A stretch of 64,000 nucleotides of DNA from Neoconidiobolus thromboides FSU 785 (taxonomy: Eukaryota > Entomophthoromycota > Entomophthoromycetes > Entomophthorales > Neoconidiobolaceae), in the NCBI GenBank assembly GCA_025603075.1, contig MU626265.1, positions 124,001-188,000 on the forward strand. The letters run 5' to 3'. Shown one piece after another: positions 42,982 to 57,316 of this stretch (position 1 is the stretch's first letter; every line of letters begins with the position of its first letter). The notes beneath the pieces are model-generated. The model ran no database searches and had not been told where the DNA came from. It saw only the letters and a list, made by a program, of their open reading frames with translations. The translations under genes and the position numbers were made by a program.

Positions 42982-43199
42982 TTTGATGTATATTATGGCT
43001 ATGGATTCATTTACTTCTACTATTATTATTAAATGATATTGTTTTTATCACTATATTTTATTTTATTGTATCTATTTGTTATGAGCCATCTTTTATTCTT
43101 TTTATAGAGTCTAAAATGGTGTAATATTTATCCCTGATTTTTAATAATTTACAATCGTGGTACTTGATTAAAACTATCTTTAATTTCTTAAAGTATAAA

Positions 43200-43695
43200 A
43201 TGGATTACACGAACTTAGAGTTAAGATTAAACACGCTAATAAACCAACAAGTAGAAAAAATCCAGACCGAAATAAAGTCTAACAATGACTTACCAAATCA
43301 CCTTATACCAAGTTCTCGATTATATGTTAATAAAGAAGAAGGTTTATTATTAATAGAAATAAAGACCAAAAAAGTAATTTCAAAATTTTATTTAATAAAT
43401 TAAAAACTAAAAGAGTACTTAGGGGATTAAGCTAGACATAACAACTTTGAAATACTATCAACCATTTATAAAAATAGCTGGGAACTGTCTTTCAAAGGTG
43501 AGTGAGATTGAGCTTGGGCTACCTGATTTAGACCAACATTCTTTGGTCCCGAAGTTTTATCAACAGGAAAATAGACAATTTGAATTAACTATTACTTTAC
43601 CTCATCATTTTGGTGAATTACCAACGGATATTCATTATATTCATGCTAAGTTTGTTGTTCCTAATCTCCTTAAGATCTATATTCCTATTGTTTAA
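43200..43695 (+). CDS. Small protein of unknown function, weak alpha-crystallin-like C-terminus
   Basis: Two exons (43200-43373 and 43423-43695) with a 49-nt intron join to 148 aa; the 3' site at TTAG before GGGATTAAG keeps the frame. The N-terminus is helical and polar. The middle reads SSRLYVNKEEGLLLIEIKTK. The C-terminus is FELTITLPHHFGELPTDIHY then AKFVVPNLLKIYIPIV, which has the A-x-x-...-L-x-I-x-IP flavour of the end of an Hsp20/alpha-crystallin or p23-like beta sandwich. That match is weak. No signal peptide or membrane helix is seen. An earlier in-frame ATG at 43164 would add 12 residues. It is likely a real gene because splicing joins two conserved-looking halves, but its function is unknown. 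Confidence 0.6.
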
Positions 43696-44012
43696 GTTTT
43701 TACTTATGAAATAGTCAAGAATTCTTAAATATCGCTTTCAGATAATATATTATAATCTTATTCAAATATAGTTATCTAAACTAAAACAAGTAATGTTTAA
43801 TTTTATACATTATAACTATCAATTATAAAACAACAGATAATTAATAAATAGTAATCATCAGACCCTTTAATGAGCATAATAAAAAACTTTAATAACCTTC
43901 TATTTAATCAAGCGTTATAATACATCGCTATTGTGTAACTCCTATGATTCTTAATAAAGACTTTACTATAATTTTAATTAAAATTGGGTTTACTTTTTAG
44001 ACGAAAAATAAA
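43696..44012. other. Convergent intergenic region
   Basis: About 320 bp between the 3' ends of the small unknown gene (+) and the LAMTOR5-like gene (-). Nothing else is recognised. Confidence 0.5.
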
Positions 44013-44330
44013 CTACCTGTTTTTCAACTGTAAACAAATACTCGGGTTCTCATTTTCTTTATTGTGAAACTCTCCAATTTCTTTGACTCTACGACCAATA
44101 CTCGCTAAATATCCTGAAGCGGATGAACTGGCTGTTCCTCTTGCTAAAAATTAATTTCGAGATTTATATAAATATATTATAATTAACTACCTAATAAGCA
44201 AAGCCCATTGTCATCTGTAATTAAAATGCCATTGACAGATTCATCTGCTAAACTAAATTTTAAAATTTGCAGAATGTTATTAAAGGTGAAGTTACCATTC
44301 TTCTATCATTTTATCAATTTCACTATCCAT
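44013..44330 (-). CDS. LAMTOR5: LAMTOR5/HBXIP-like Ragulator subunit
   Basis: Three tiny exons on the minus strand (44296-44330, 44191-44252, 44013-44143) with 43- and 47-nt introns join to 75 aa. It reads MDSEIDKMIEECLADESVNG then ILITDDNGLCLLARGTASSS. The next parts are GYLASIGRRVKEI and PSICLQLKN. This follows the roadblock-like LAMTOR5 layout: a short helix, a 'G.L.TD..GL.L..RG' strand pair, a 'sG....la.....l' helix and an '..P.i.l.' strand. Animal LAMTOR5 is about 91 aa. The family is part of the Ragulator complex that anchors Rag GTPases and TORC1 at the lysosome/vacuole. It is too short for simple ORF calling, and the C-terminal strand is shortened. Another small roadblock protein is the alternative. 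Confidence 0.75.
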
Positions 44331-44681
44331 TTTGTTAAGAATGAGGACGTATTTTTTAAAATTAGGTTTTAGTCAAAAAGCCTGTTCTTTTTGATTTAGA
44401 TCATTTATCAAAAATGTTTTTGATAAATAATGCTAATTCATCTAAAGTTGAAGCTATATTTTTAATTCAATAAATGGATTTATTCATTATTATATATATT
44501 TAATTTTTTACTATTATTATAAACTATAGTAATTAAAAATTTAGCTAATAACTCATTATTGAGTTATGGGATCACTGCCAAATGAGTCTTATTTAGAAAA
44601 ATTAAAGTCTGGTTTTCTAAAAGTAAGCTATTTTTTAGCCTATTTTAATGTTCAAATAAATTCAAACCAACAATTAATGCT
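44331..44681. other. Divergent intergenic region
   Basis: About 350 bp between the LAMTOR5-like gene (-) and a PPR gene (+). It holds a possible MITE 5' fragment at 44342 and a short frame starting at ATG 44565 that ends in a GTAAGC donor-like site, for which no acceptor joins to the PPR frame. Confidence 0.5.
44342..44362 (+). mobile_element. Possible TGGGG-MITE 5' fragment
   Basis: TGAGGACGTATTTTTTAAAAT resembles the MITE start (TGAGGATGTATTTTTT). The rest of the element is absent. It lies 12 bp upstream of the LAMTOR5-like start codon. Confidence 0.35.
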
Positions 44682-44685
44682 ATGA
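44677..44685 (+). promoter_or_regulatory. Two-codon upstream ORF overlapping the PPR start
   Basis: The string ATGCTATGA contains an out-of-frame ATG-CTA-TGA whose stop overlaps the main ATG at 44682. Such a minimal uORF could lower or couple initiation. Its use is not shown by the sequence. Confidence 0.3.
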
Positions 44686-46673
44686 TTTACTCTTCATATA
44701 ACTTAAGTATATTTACTGTCAATGCCTATACCAACATTAAAATAACATCAGGTTTTATTATTAGAATTACTAACCAAAAATCAGTTGCCAGTTTTTTAAC
44801 CAAGTTGAATACCAGGGTAGAAACTACATTAATTAGTTCAAATTTAAATGGTCCTATTTTTATAGTACAACGTTATTTGAACACAGTATCAGAAAGGAAT
44901 AATCAGTTAGATCTTTGTTGTAATAGGGGATCTGAACATGTTAAAGACAGTAACTTTATGAAGAACAGTGAAGAAGCGAATGTAAGAGTTACAATATCAA
45001 AAGATGAATATAGACAGTCGGAGTCAAATAATTTAGCTCAACAAACACAAAAAAAGATGGAAGAATATAATAGGCTGGGAGATTACAGAGCTTCCAGTGA
45101 GTGCTTTGAAACTTTTATCCAAACCAAAGGAGATAAACAGTACAGGTTTTTTGGTATAGATTTTTTTAATATTGCTCTGACAGCATTTTTGAGAATGAAA
45201 ATGTATTCAAGACTTGTAGATTTATATACAAAAATAAAACAAAATAGAGTGAAGCTGGATATATCTACTTATAATATTGTATTAAAGTCATATTTTGAGC
45301 AAAGTAAGTGGAATGAAATCAACGAATTGAAGCAAGACATTATAACTTATGAGCTAAAACCAAATAAAGTTACTTATTTTCTTTATATTCGAATAAACTT
45401 AAACCAGAACAATGATAAGCAAGCAATGTCGATTTTTAACAACATAAGTCAAGATAAAGATAAACACCCTCTGTCATTTTCAAATTATCATCAAATTATA
45501 GTAGACTTATGTGCCATGAGAAAAATGAAGTTAGCATTGAAAGTATATGAGACAATAATAGGTAATGGGATAAAACCTACCGAGGATTTTTGTATTACTT
45601 TACTACGAGGCTTATTTTCAAGCAATCTGCCACTTATTGCAAATCAATTATATAAACAATGGAAAATCAAATATCCACACTTCAAATCAAGTAAGCGAGT
45701 TATCAAATGTATTGTAGAGGGTATGATCATAAACCGAGAGTATAGTCAAGCATTAAATTATTTAAAAGTGTTAAGAAGGAATGGAGAAACAACTAATAAA
45801 GATGTGGAAAAGATATGGAATCGGTTATTTACGACCCATTTTACTCAAAAGGAGATAGATTTACAAAAAATTAATACTTTAAAAAGATATCTAGCTGATA
45901 ATTTCAATTTACCAAAAAGTTGTATGATAATTGATATAGATGTTTTAGTCAAGACTTATTTAATTGCCCCAGAGCAAGATCATAGTAATTCTCAAAAAAT
46001 GGAAATGAATGGCAATCTTCCTTTGGATTCTTTTTTCGAGCATAGAGTAAAGCCTATATTTACTCCAACATTGAGTGTTTTTAACGCTCTAGCACAAACT
46101 TTGAGCAAATATAACATGGATGATCTAAATTCGCAACTATTACTATTAGCAGAAAGAGAGCTTGGCTCAATTCCGCTTTCGATATATAATATAATGCTGA
46201 AAAAAGCATTCCAGGTAGGGGATATTAACATTGTTAATACTTTATTAGCCAAACTAGAAGAAGATAAAGTAGAATTCAATACAATGCTATACTCAACAAT
46301 AATTAATGGCTATTGTTTCTCAAGTGAACCTAAAAAAGCATTATTAACTTACCGTGATATGCGATTAAAAAATTACCCAAGGTTACTTTATCCAGCTATC
46401 AAAGTAATCAAGTTAAGTAGAAGATTAAAAGAGGTCAACTTTATGTTATGGATTATCAAGGATACCCTCGGTTACTATGGTCATGATTCGATGTCCAGTG
46501 ATGATAAAAACTGTTATAGTTTAGATACTACTTTAAGTGAGACGGAAATTGAATTGTTTATTAGCAAATTAAAAGCATTAAAATCTCCGACTATTGATTT
46601 TGTTTTATTGAACTATGATAAACTAAAATTAAGGTTAAATGGTGATATTACTAACAATAATAAACTTTATTGA
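44682..46673 (+). CDS. Pentatricopeptide repeat protein, probably mitochondrial (663 aa)
   Basis: Intronless, 663 aa. The N-terminal ~70 residues are rich in Ser, Thr, Asn and basic residues with few acids, as in mitochondrial presequences. From about residue 160 helical-hairpin repeats of ~35 residues appear, for example LDISTYNIVLKSYFEQSKWN, LKPNKVTYFLYIRINLNQN, and later YSTIINGYCFSSEPKKALLT. The 'TYN.vl..y...' and 'kP...ty' signatures are typical PPR. Fungal PPR proteins bind organellar RNA and act in mitochondrial mRNA stability or translation. The repeats are degenerate, so orthology cannot be assigned. A second, separate PPR gene lies 1.4 kb downstream on the same strand. Confidence 0.85.
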   Translation: MIYSSYNLSIFTVNAYTNIKITSGFIIRITNQKSVASFLTKLNTRVETTLISSNLNGPIFIVQRYLNTVSERNNQLDLCCNRGSEHVKDSNFMKNSEEANVRVTISKDEYRQSESNNLAQQTQKKMEEYNRLGDYRASSECFETFIQTKGDKQYRFFGIDFFNIALTAFLRMKMYSRLVDLYTKIKQNRVKLDISTYNIVLKSYFEQSKWNEINELKQDIITYELKPNKVTYFLYIRINLNQNNDKQAMSIFNNISQDKDKHPLSFSNYHQIIVDLCAMRKMKLALKVYETIIGNGIKPTEDFCITLLRGLFSSNLPLIANQLYKQWKIKYPHFKSSKRVIKCIVEGMIINREYSQALNYLKVLRRNGETTNKDVEKIWNRLFTTHFTQKEIDLQKINTLKRYLADNFNLPKSCMIIDIDVLVKTYLIAPEQDHSNSQKMEMNGNLPLDSFFEHRVKPIFTPTLSVFNALAQTLSKYNMDDLNSQLLLLAERELGSIPLSIYNIMLKKAFQVGDINIVNTLLAKLEEDKVEFNTMLYSTIINGYCFSSEPKKALLTYRDMRLKNYPRLLYPAIKVIKLSRRLKEVNFMLWIIKDTLGYYGHDSMSSDDKNCYSLDTTLSETEIELFISKLKALKSPTIDFVLLNYDKLKLRLNGDITNNNKLY

Positions 46674-47329
46674 ACACTGAATTTTTATAAATTATTATTT
46701 TAAATTATTTTACTCACATTTGACATAACCAAGTTTGATATTACTACCACTTTGGGACCGCTTGTATCTTTACTCAGCTATACTCCTTTAATTTATAAAT
46801 ATTGCTATGTGTGTTTTTACGAGAAATACAGATATGAAATTTAATGATGCGTTACATAATAAGAATAATGAAACAGGGGAAAATGTTTATGTCCAATAAT
46901 TATTAAATGAAAATTAAAAAATAAAATGAAAGTTCAATCTTATTATATGTTGCCATTTAGTTAATGTCTAAATAATCGATAGTATAAATACTATATAATA
47001 TGACTTTCAAGATATAAAAAAGAACATTGTTTTAATAACTGGAACTTTAGTTAATATTAATCCGTCAAGGTTAAAACATAAACTTCTATCATAATGATAA
47101 ACCCACAGTCCTAATTTAGCTAAAAAAAAACAAGTATTAACCTAGTTATTATGAATCGATCGTAAATTATAAAAATGTCATTATTTAATACTATAATACA
47201 ATTGAAAATAAAATTCATTTTTTCAGTTTCATTTAATAAATCGTACTAAAAAAGGTTTACAGTAGTCAAAAGTATGATTTGTAATTCTACCCAATTGTGA
47301 TTAAACGATTGATTTTTAGTATCTTATAT
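46674..47329. other. Convergent intergenic region
   Basis: About 660 bp between the 3' ends of the first PPR gene (+) and the V-ATPase F gene (-). Very AT-rich; no feature recognised. Confidence 0.5.
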
Positions 47330-47903
47330 TTATTCTCCAAATAGGCGTTGTACTCTTTTTAATACAGAATCCTTGGATGGATCTAAATTATTGTTGTTAA
47401 TAAGTATCCATATCATTTAAAAATAATTACCATAAGGATGGTCCTTTGAAGGAATTTCTAAAATAGTAGGAAAAGCTTGAGTGTAACCATCAATCAATGG
47501 TCTGATCTGCTCAGCAACCTTACGATAAAATTAGCAAGCTAGAAGTTATAATTAAATAAAACTTACATGTTGATTAATTAAAATAATAGCGATATCTTTA
47601 CGTTGAGTGAACTCATTGAAAGTTGTTTCTAGAGTATCTAACTGAGTTTCTAGTATTACTGTTAATACTCAATTCTTCTAAATAGTTTAATTCTACTTAC
47701 TGTTATCAACCACCATAAAATTACTTTTTTGTTGTGCATCAATGTGCCCTACTCCAGATAATAATAATCCAGTTACAGTATCCTAATTAAATCAAATGAA
47801 TTCATACTTCTACATTTTGCTTTTCTAATCTCTTACTTACCTCATCCCCTATTACTGCTAAGAAATTACGTCCTTTATTGTTTGCTGAAACTTTGGGATC
47901 CAT
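47330..47903 (-). CDS. VMA7: V-type proton ATPase subunit F
   Basis: Five minus-strand exons (47841-47903, 47701-47782, 47567-47658, 47431-47518, 47330-47382) join to 125 aa, close to the family's ~118-125. Key stretches are [38 protein letters not shown] and [20 protein letters not shown]. Subunit F is a central-stalk part of the V1 sector that couples ATP hydrolysis to rotation and acidification of vacuoles and endosomes. All signature blocks are present, so it should be functional. The gene is missed without splicing because no exon exceeds 92 nt. It is divergently arranged with a PPR gene only about 100-145 bp away, so the two promoters overlap. Confidence 0.94.
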
Positions 47904-48048
47904 TTTGATTGTAAATTTTAAGCCACGAATTTCTGTTAACTGACTAAATAGCAACTTGACTTTTGCTTCTTTCGCTTCCTAATGCAACTTTTTGCACAAA
48001 ATGTACTGTATTTTTAAACTTGGCAGTTTTGATAGTTATTTTTTAAAA

Positions 48049-49221
48049 ATGAAAAAATTATATATTTTAACAAGGTTAATAAAAAACAATAGAAGCCTAC
48101 AGCAATGTATAATAAAGAATCACAACTATCAAAATATACGTTATGAATCAACAATAGGCACTAAAAAATGGTTAGACAAACTTAAATTTGATGAACCAAC
48201 CACTTTAGAAGTATATAAAAAACCAAAGATAATAATTAATGAAGAGATAGCGTCCATCTTACATCAACACATTTTAAGAAAGGATTTCAACAAGTGTATT
48301 GACCTCATTGAGTTATACTTATTTCGAACTCATAATTATATCGATTATAATCTTATAAGTTTGGTTCTTAGAGCTATAATCGACCACTTTAAGTTTCAGT
48401 ATAAGTTTAAAACTTATATTAAAGATGAAGCATTTTTACTATTGGGGAGGCTGTATAATAATTTAAGCCAGTTTAAAATCAAACTGGACCGAAATTGTGC
48501 AAATTGTTTTATCTATGCTAATGTATTAAAATTGGATTTAGATATGGATAAAGTAGAACAGATATATAAAGAAAATGAGGTTGATTACGACATTGTTACT
48601 TATACTAACTTGATCTTAGGTTATGGAAGGATTGGAGACTTTAAAAAAATACGTTCGATTTATAGATATATAAAATTTCAAACACAACTAACAATTAATA
48701 ATGTTACTTATTCTACTATTATTGTTAGCTGTTTGAATAAAAATAAATTGAATTTGGCACTAACCTATTATTATCAAATGTTGGAAGAAGGCGTTAAACC
48801 TACAAATCATATTATCGGACCTTTGATCATAGCAAATTTAAAATTAAAGCAAGTGGATCAAGCTTTGATGTTATTCAATTCTTTGTTGAATTTAAATATT
48901 CAACCTGATCGTCTTTGTATGGAAAAAATGGTTATTGGTCTAGTAAAAAACCAACATTATGAGGTGAGTTTAAAGTTTTTAGAGCAAGCAGTTCATTATG
49001 GCTATTCCCTCAATCCTAAGTTTTATTTACAATTGATTAGTTGTGTACAAAGAGAAGCAGATGTTTTAGTAACTATTTGGGATTTTTATCTAAACACCAC
49101 AATTAAACTCAATCAAGAGGTTTTATTAGCATTCTACAGTGCTTTTAAATTAAATAAGAAGGGGATTGCTGATACTATTCTAGTATCAATTCAAGAGCAA
49201 TATAAAACTACTGATTTATAA
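48049..49221 (+). CDS. Pentatricopeptide repeat protein, probably mitochondrial (390 aa)
   Basis: Intronless. From ATG 48049 the N-terminus MKKLYILTRLIKNNRSL is basic and amphipathic, as expected for mitochondrial import; an upstream in-frame ATG at 48001 would add 16 residues. From about residue 160 PPR hairpins occur in series: VDYDIVTYTNLILGYGRIGD, NNVTYSTIIVSCLNKNKLN, VKPTNHIIGPLIIANLKLK, IQPDRLCMEKMVIGLVKN. These are better-conserved PPR motifs than in the 663-aa protein upstream. It is predicted to bind mitochondrial RNA. The specific target is unknown. Its 5' end faces VMA7 across a very short divergent promoter region. Confidence 0.85.
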   Translation: MKKLYILTRLIKNNRSLQQCIIKNHNYQNIRYESTIGTKKWLDKLKFDEPTTLEVYKKPKIIINEEIASILHQHILRKDFNKCIDLIELYLFRTHNYIDYNLISLVLRAIIDHFKFQYKFKTYIKDEAFLLLGRLYNNLSQFKIKLDRNCANCFIYANVLKLDLDMDKVEQIYKENEVDYDIVTYTNLILGYGRIGDFKKIRSIYRYIKFQTQLTINNVTYSTIIVSCLNKNKLNLALTYYYQMLEEGVKPTNHIIGPLIIANLKLKQVDQALMLFNSLLNLNIQPDRLCMEKMVIGLVKNQHYEVSLKFLEQAVHYGYSLNPKFYLQLISCVQREADVLVTIWDFYLNTTIKLNQEVLLAFYSAFKLNKKGIADTILVSIQEQYKTTDL

Positions 49222-49348
49222 AATATTATAAATAAAATTGACGTTGTTTGATAGATTTATCTTTTACTTATTAAAACATAGAATAATTTTTAAAAAAACA
49301 ATAATAATTCAAAATTTGATTCTGGTTTAATATATACTCAAAAATAAA

Positions 49349-50802
49349 CTATTCGTCATCTTCATCAGAAGTTTCTTCTTCAGCTTCTCTATAAAATAGA
49401 ATTAATGATTGCTCAATTGCTTAAATCATAATAAACTTACTCTAACCAACTAAGAAAAGGTTGGGCCTTTTCCTTAATAGTTTTACTAATCTTCTTATCC
49501 ACATATTTCTTACTAGGCTTTTCTCCCCACTTTAAAAAGATTTCCTCTTCAACTAAGTCGAAGTCGTAAATCAATTTAAGAATAACAGGTACTTTGGCCA
49601 TAAGATTAGGAAAAGTAATACCAACTAAACGTTCAATTCCACCCAATAAAGCTTTTTGATGTTTTTCTCCAGTGATAAACTATGTCGAGTTAGTATATTG
49701 CTTATTATAAATATTATCAGTTTACCTTGCGTAGCAATTTAACTCTTTTAGGAAGCTGAGAAACAATTTTTTCATTAAAGATAACTTGAACTAATACTTG
49801 GACAGTACGGTGCTTTCCTAAAACGCCATGCTCTTCGGCGCATTTAATGATTTCTTCATCACTGACAGAAACGTTTCCTTCCAATTCAGTGCCAAACTTT
49901 TCATATGGATTATCACCTTCATCCTCATCATCATCGTCTAAAATAAGGCTATTAATACCTTCTTGGAGTTCTTTGGTACGCTTTTCAATAGCTTCTGCTG
50001 ACATATCGACAGCCCAATCATTGTCATCAACTTCTACATTAGCAAGTTGAGCCGCTTCACGGTTGATTCTTGCAGTAAGTTCATCTTCGTCATCAGATTC
50101 CTTTTGTTCGGGGCTCCCTCCTCCGAAAGTGCCATCCTCTGAAGCTTTAACTGATTTCTTACTAAAATACTGTCAATATAAAAACAAATATCTATAAATT
50201 TCAACTACATTTTCTTTGGAGGTGGTGGAGGGTTCTTAATAATAAAAACAGAGAGACGATGCTTCATATCAACACCAGAACGTTTTCCACAGGCTTTACA
50301 ATCTCTAATGATTGATTGGTCTTTAAGAATAAACTAAAAATCATTTAGTTTTTGTTTACGGATTAAAATAAAAATAGCTACTAAATCAGTTTCTGGATTT
50401 TTACATTCTTTACACAATACAAATTTTTCAATAAACAAGTATAATAAATCTTGAAGCTTTTCGGCTTCATGCGCTCCATTTACAATATATCTATCATTTT
50501 TAGCTTCACTTTTAACTTGTGCACCTAACTCACATCCAAAGAATTTGGTTGGGTCTAAATTAATTAATATATGAAATCAAACTACAAGTACTAGTATTAC
50601 ATTCAGGTGGACGACTTAAAGCTTTAGCAATCTCTGGCATATTTGGAATGACAGTTTTAATACCATTACCTTTACCTTCAATCTAAAATAATTAATAATT
50701 AAATTGTAAATAAACCAAAATCTTTACCTTTGAGATAAGCTTTGGCATTTTGTAACGATAGAAAGGATCGTTATTATCACGACGGATGTTAATGTTAGTC
50801 AT
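49349..50802 (-). CDS. TIF5: Translation initiation factor eIF5
   Basis: Seven minus-strand exons (50728-50802, 50601-50682, 50382-50554, 50209-50333, 49726-50161, 49441-49679, 49349-49388) join to 389 aa. The N-terminal domain begins [20 protein letters not shown] and includes [17 protein letters not shown] four-Cys zinc site is present, with CKEC near residue 98 and CKAC near residue 123. The N-terminus contains the GTPase-activating Arg region that stimulates GTP hydrolysis by eIF2 at start-codon recognition. A Lys/Glu/Asp-rich linker follows, then a C-terminal W2/HEAT domain (residues ~250-389) ending in an acidic-aromatic stretch ([17 protein letters not shown]) that binds eIF2-beta and eIF3. 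The acceptor of intron 4 was set by frame. Confidence 0.97.
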
Positions 50803-53266
50803 TTTCTATCTCCGTTAAATTTTACTTTTTTAGAATGAATAAATCCTTACTATTTAATTTGGTTAACTTTTAATTATATTGAAATTTACACTTATATTTT
50901 AATCGTATATGAGATATAGTTGTAAAGGTATTAAAATTAAAAAACATAAGCCTTCTTCTTTGTAATTGCTTCAATTTATATATAGATGGAATTTGGATGT
51001 AGGTTAATTCCTTTTCAATTTAGCTTTGAGAAAAGAGTAAGTTATTTAAATTTCTTGATTATTTATTCTCTACTGCCCTTATGTTGATTGGCTCAACTAC
51101 GGGCTTAGCTTCCCACCATTGGTGGGGTGTTGGGGTGGTTTACTCGTTTTGAAAGCAAATAGCCAATAAAGTTGACTTTTTAAGGAATTTTTAAGTTTTT
51201 TAAACTTGAATAACAATATATTTCATTTAATGAGAGTAAATTGAAAATATTTTACTCCGACTTTCGCAGCTTTTAATTGAGTAAATTGTGTTTAGTCTAC
51301 AAGGCAATAATTGTATTCATACCACAACCCATCCTTATTCATTAATTTAAAAGTTTGAATAAGTAAATTTGGTATCAATTAATCAATGTATAATATTATA
51401 AGGCCACCATATGAAGCTACAGCTTCACTACCTTAAATACATTGCTTTCATATTTTATAATATATCATTTTTAAAGGCCGATTTCCCAATCAAAATGTTT
51501 ATCCGAATATTTGTTCTTTTAAATCAATGTTAAAATCTTTTACTAGTGTTTCTTTTGACCTTTAGGTTAAGATTGTTGATTACCGCCTCCTTTCCTCTCC
51601 TCAATATCGTATTGTTGTCCTTTGTTTCTAGCTGTCTAGATTTAGTCTAAGTCTTATTTCTTCTTCTTATTGCTTATCTACTATTCCTTAGGAATTACTT
51701 CTTGCTGCAGTTTCTATTTTCTTTTCACTTTTCATTGTTCATAAAATAGTGCTCCTTAGGTAAGGATCAAAAAAATTAATGTTTAAATTATATTAAAATT
51801 CTAGCAAATGAGCTTAACAAAGTTACTTTTTGGTATATGAGGATGTTTTTTGATTTCACTTTTTCTATTTTTAAGCGCTATTTGAGTCGAAAAATTGTTA
51901 GTAAAATTCTTAAATACAAAAATACATCTCCATATTTTAAATTATTGAATATTATTGATTTATATTAAAAATGCAATAAAACACACATAATTTTATTAAG
52001 AATAAATTCTGTAAAAAGATACTTTTTTATATTTGTGAATCACAATTCAAACAAAAAGTAAAATTTATAAGATCAAACTTAATATAAAATGAAATGTGAA
52101 ATAAATTTTAATGAATCTATATTTTTCTAACAGAGTTCTTAAAATAATAAACAATAGATTACACCATAGTATTAATAAAATAAAGTTATTTAAACGAATT
52201 TATTAATAAAACTTTCAAGTCGTGACTTTATTTTTCCGTTAAAAAGCCCGTCTGCAAAGATATTAAAATAACAAGTTTCTATATATCATAATGTTAGATA
52301 CATATAAGATTATTAAATTTATAATATTTATAATATTTATAATTCAATATTTACAAAAAAGTTAAAGTGATTTAAAAAACATATCTTAGAAATTATTTAA
52401 CTAAATTTTATTCTCTAAAATACAGTTATATGCTATATTTATATGTTATTATGGTAGTTAAAGTGATCTTGTTAACGGCTAATAATGCTACAATAAAAAT
52501 TATATTGTAATAACAGCTGCATTAAAATTCTAAAAAATAAGTTGCAATGAATATTATTTTACGTTTTCAAAAGCATGCATGCTACGCTGTTAGTATTTAA
52601 AAAAGGTATTTTGATCAAAATTATGCCAATTTTTAATATTCATATACCAAGGTCAGTATATATAAGAGAATCGATTATAAGTAATATTGATAAGTACACA
52701 TTAAAGGTAAAATTTTATAGTCAACAGTTCCGTATAGTAATACATTAAATATCAAATTAGATTCATGAGCTATAAACTATGAGCATGCTTAATATAATTA
52801 ATTTGATCACAATATGTTAAATTATAAATGGGTATAAGTAAACCTTTAGTTGATAATTTATTTTATATGAATATTTAATTCTTTTATTTATACTAAAACA
52901 AATAGTTATTTATAGTCAAAAAATGAATTGAATTTTGCATTTTTCTCTTTTGCATAAAAATTCAATTCCTAAAAAGTTTACACAACTGAAGTCAAAATTT
53001 CAATTGAATTTTATATGAGCGGTTATAGCTGATTCTATATTTAATTAACAATCATCAAAGCATTTATTGATACATCAACATAAACTATTTAATTTTGTCT
53101 AATAATTTAATCGGATTTAAATCTCACTCTTACCTACTACTTATTTGAAATAAGACTAGTTTAAGGTCCTTTAATTAATTGACTAAGCCACACCTCTTTC
53201 TTAACCCAATTAACCTAATCTATACAAAACAAAACGAAAAGTATAATAGCAAACTTAAAATCAACT
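50803..53266. other. Gene-free region with one MITE
   Basis: About 2.5 kb between the 5' ends of eIF5 (-) and YAK1 (+). It contains a MITE at 51838 and otherwise AT-rich sequence without a convincing frame. A relatively GC-rich patch, GGTGGGGTGTTGGGGTGG, lies near 51.12 kb. Confidence 0.55.
51838..51932 (-). mobile_element. TGGGG-MITE copy outside the islands
   Basis: 95 bp, TGAGGATGT to ACATCTCCA, TA flanks, intact AAGCGCTATTTGAG core. It has a short deletion in the 5' arm. Confidence 0.85.
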
Positions 53267-56466
<3,200 letters not shown>

Positions 56467-56801
56467 TATAATTTAAAAACTTTGTTGGTTGGCATTAATT
56501 TAATAACTTTAAAATTTTTGTTAAATCTTGTTCTTATCTTGTTATAAAACTAACTTGGAGTTTTGAAAATAAATTAATTAGAATTTTTTAGCGATTATTA
56601 TTTGATCAATTTTAAAAAAGTTATTTATTTTATTAATGTGTTAAATGATTTACAAAAGTTGATTTTCATATATTCTTTTTTATTGCTTTATAGCTACTGA
56701 CTTTATTGTATTAATCAAAAGCAGGTCGATACGAATAGAAGGCATAAATCAAGAAAGAAGCCTTGGTTGATCTATTCCAAAGTGTAAATCTTCTACTTTG
56801 T
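56467..56801. other. Convergent intergenic region
   Basis: About 335 bp between the 3' ends of YAK1 (+) and BUD31 (-), very AT-rich. Nothing else is recognised. Confidence 0.5.
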
Positions 56802-57316
56802 TTAATCGCCTGAGCAACAACCTCTACAACCACAATGAACACACTCAACCACCCTACCTTCTTCAAGTTTTGATTTAGGTACACGACAAATACAAGTGTT
56901 ACCAAAATTGGTATCTTTTGGCTGTACACATCTTAAGCAGCACAATTTTTCAAACCCTGGCTTCTTCCATTTAGCAATCAAGTTTCTATCAGCAATATTG
57001 ATTTTGACACAATATTCAAAAACTTCTTTGGAAATTGTTTTTCTTTTATAATACATTTCATAGATGTATCTATTTCTTTGATGATGGACTCGAAAGATTG
57101 GCCATAATGCTTCAACTTTACGTTTACCTTCATGCTGTTCATTTTCAGCTAAATATTATTTACTCTTATTAATAGTTGTATTTATAAGGTTCTAAATGTA
57201 AGAATATACTACTTACCTTCACGCATCTTTGTAGCAAACTCTTGTAATACTGGTGCTATCTTTTCAAATCCTTCAGGTGCTTTTTTTCCCTTATGTATTA
57301 GCTTTCTTCTATACAT
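56802..57316 (-). CDS. BUD31: Splicing factor BUD31 (G10 protein)
   Basis: Two minus-strand exons (57217-57316 and 56802-57148) with a 68-nt intron join to 148 aa; the family is about 144-157 aa. Residues 1-33 and the following segment ([20 protein letters not shown]) form the conserved N-terminal half. The C-terminal half has the Cys-rich zinc cluster: [21 protein letters not shown] and [18 protein letters not shown]31 is a core component of the activated spliceosome that contacts U6 snRNA and Prp19-complex proteins. All zinc-ligand cysteines appear present. Fittingly, its host genome is rich in tiny introns. The YAK1 gene converges on it from the left. Confidence 0.97.

Noticed and set aside
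44565-44622. Possible first exon (ATGGGATCACTG...) with GTAAGC donor before the PPR gene
   Set aside because: None of the downstream acceptors checked joins it in frame to the PPR protein, and the PPR start at 44682 has a plausible presequence.
51110-51140. GC-rich GGTGGGGTGTTGGGGTGG patch as a MITE end or G-quadruplex
   Set aside because: No matching opposite end, and the G-runs are too few and uneven for a confident quadruplex call.
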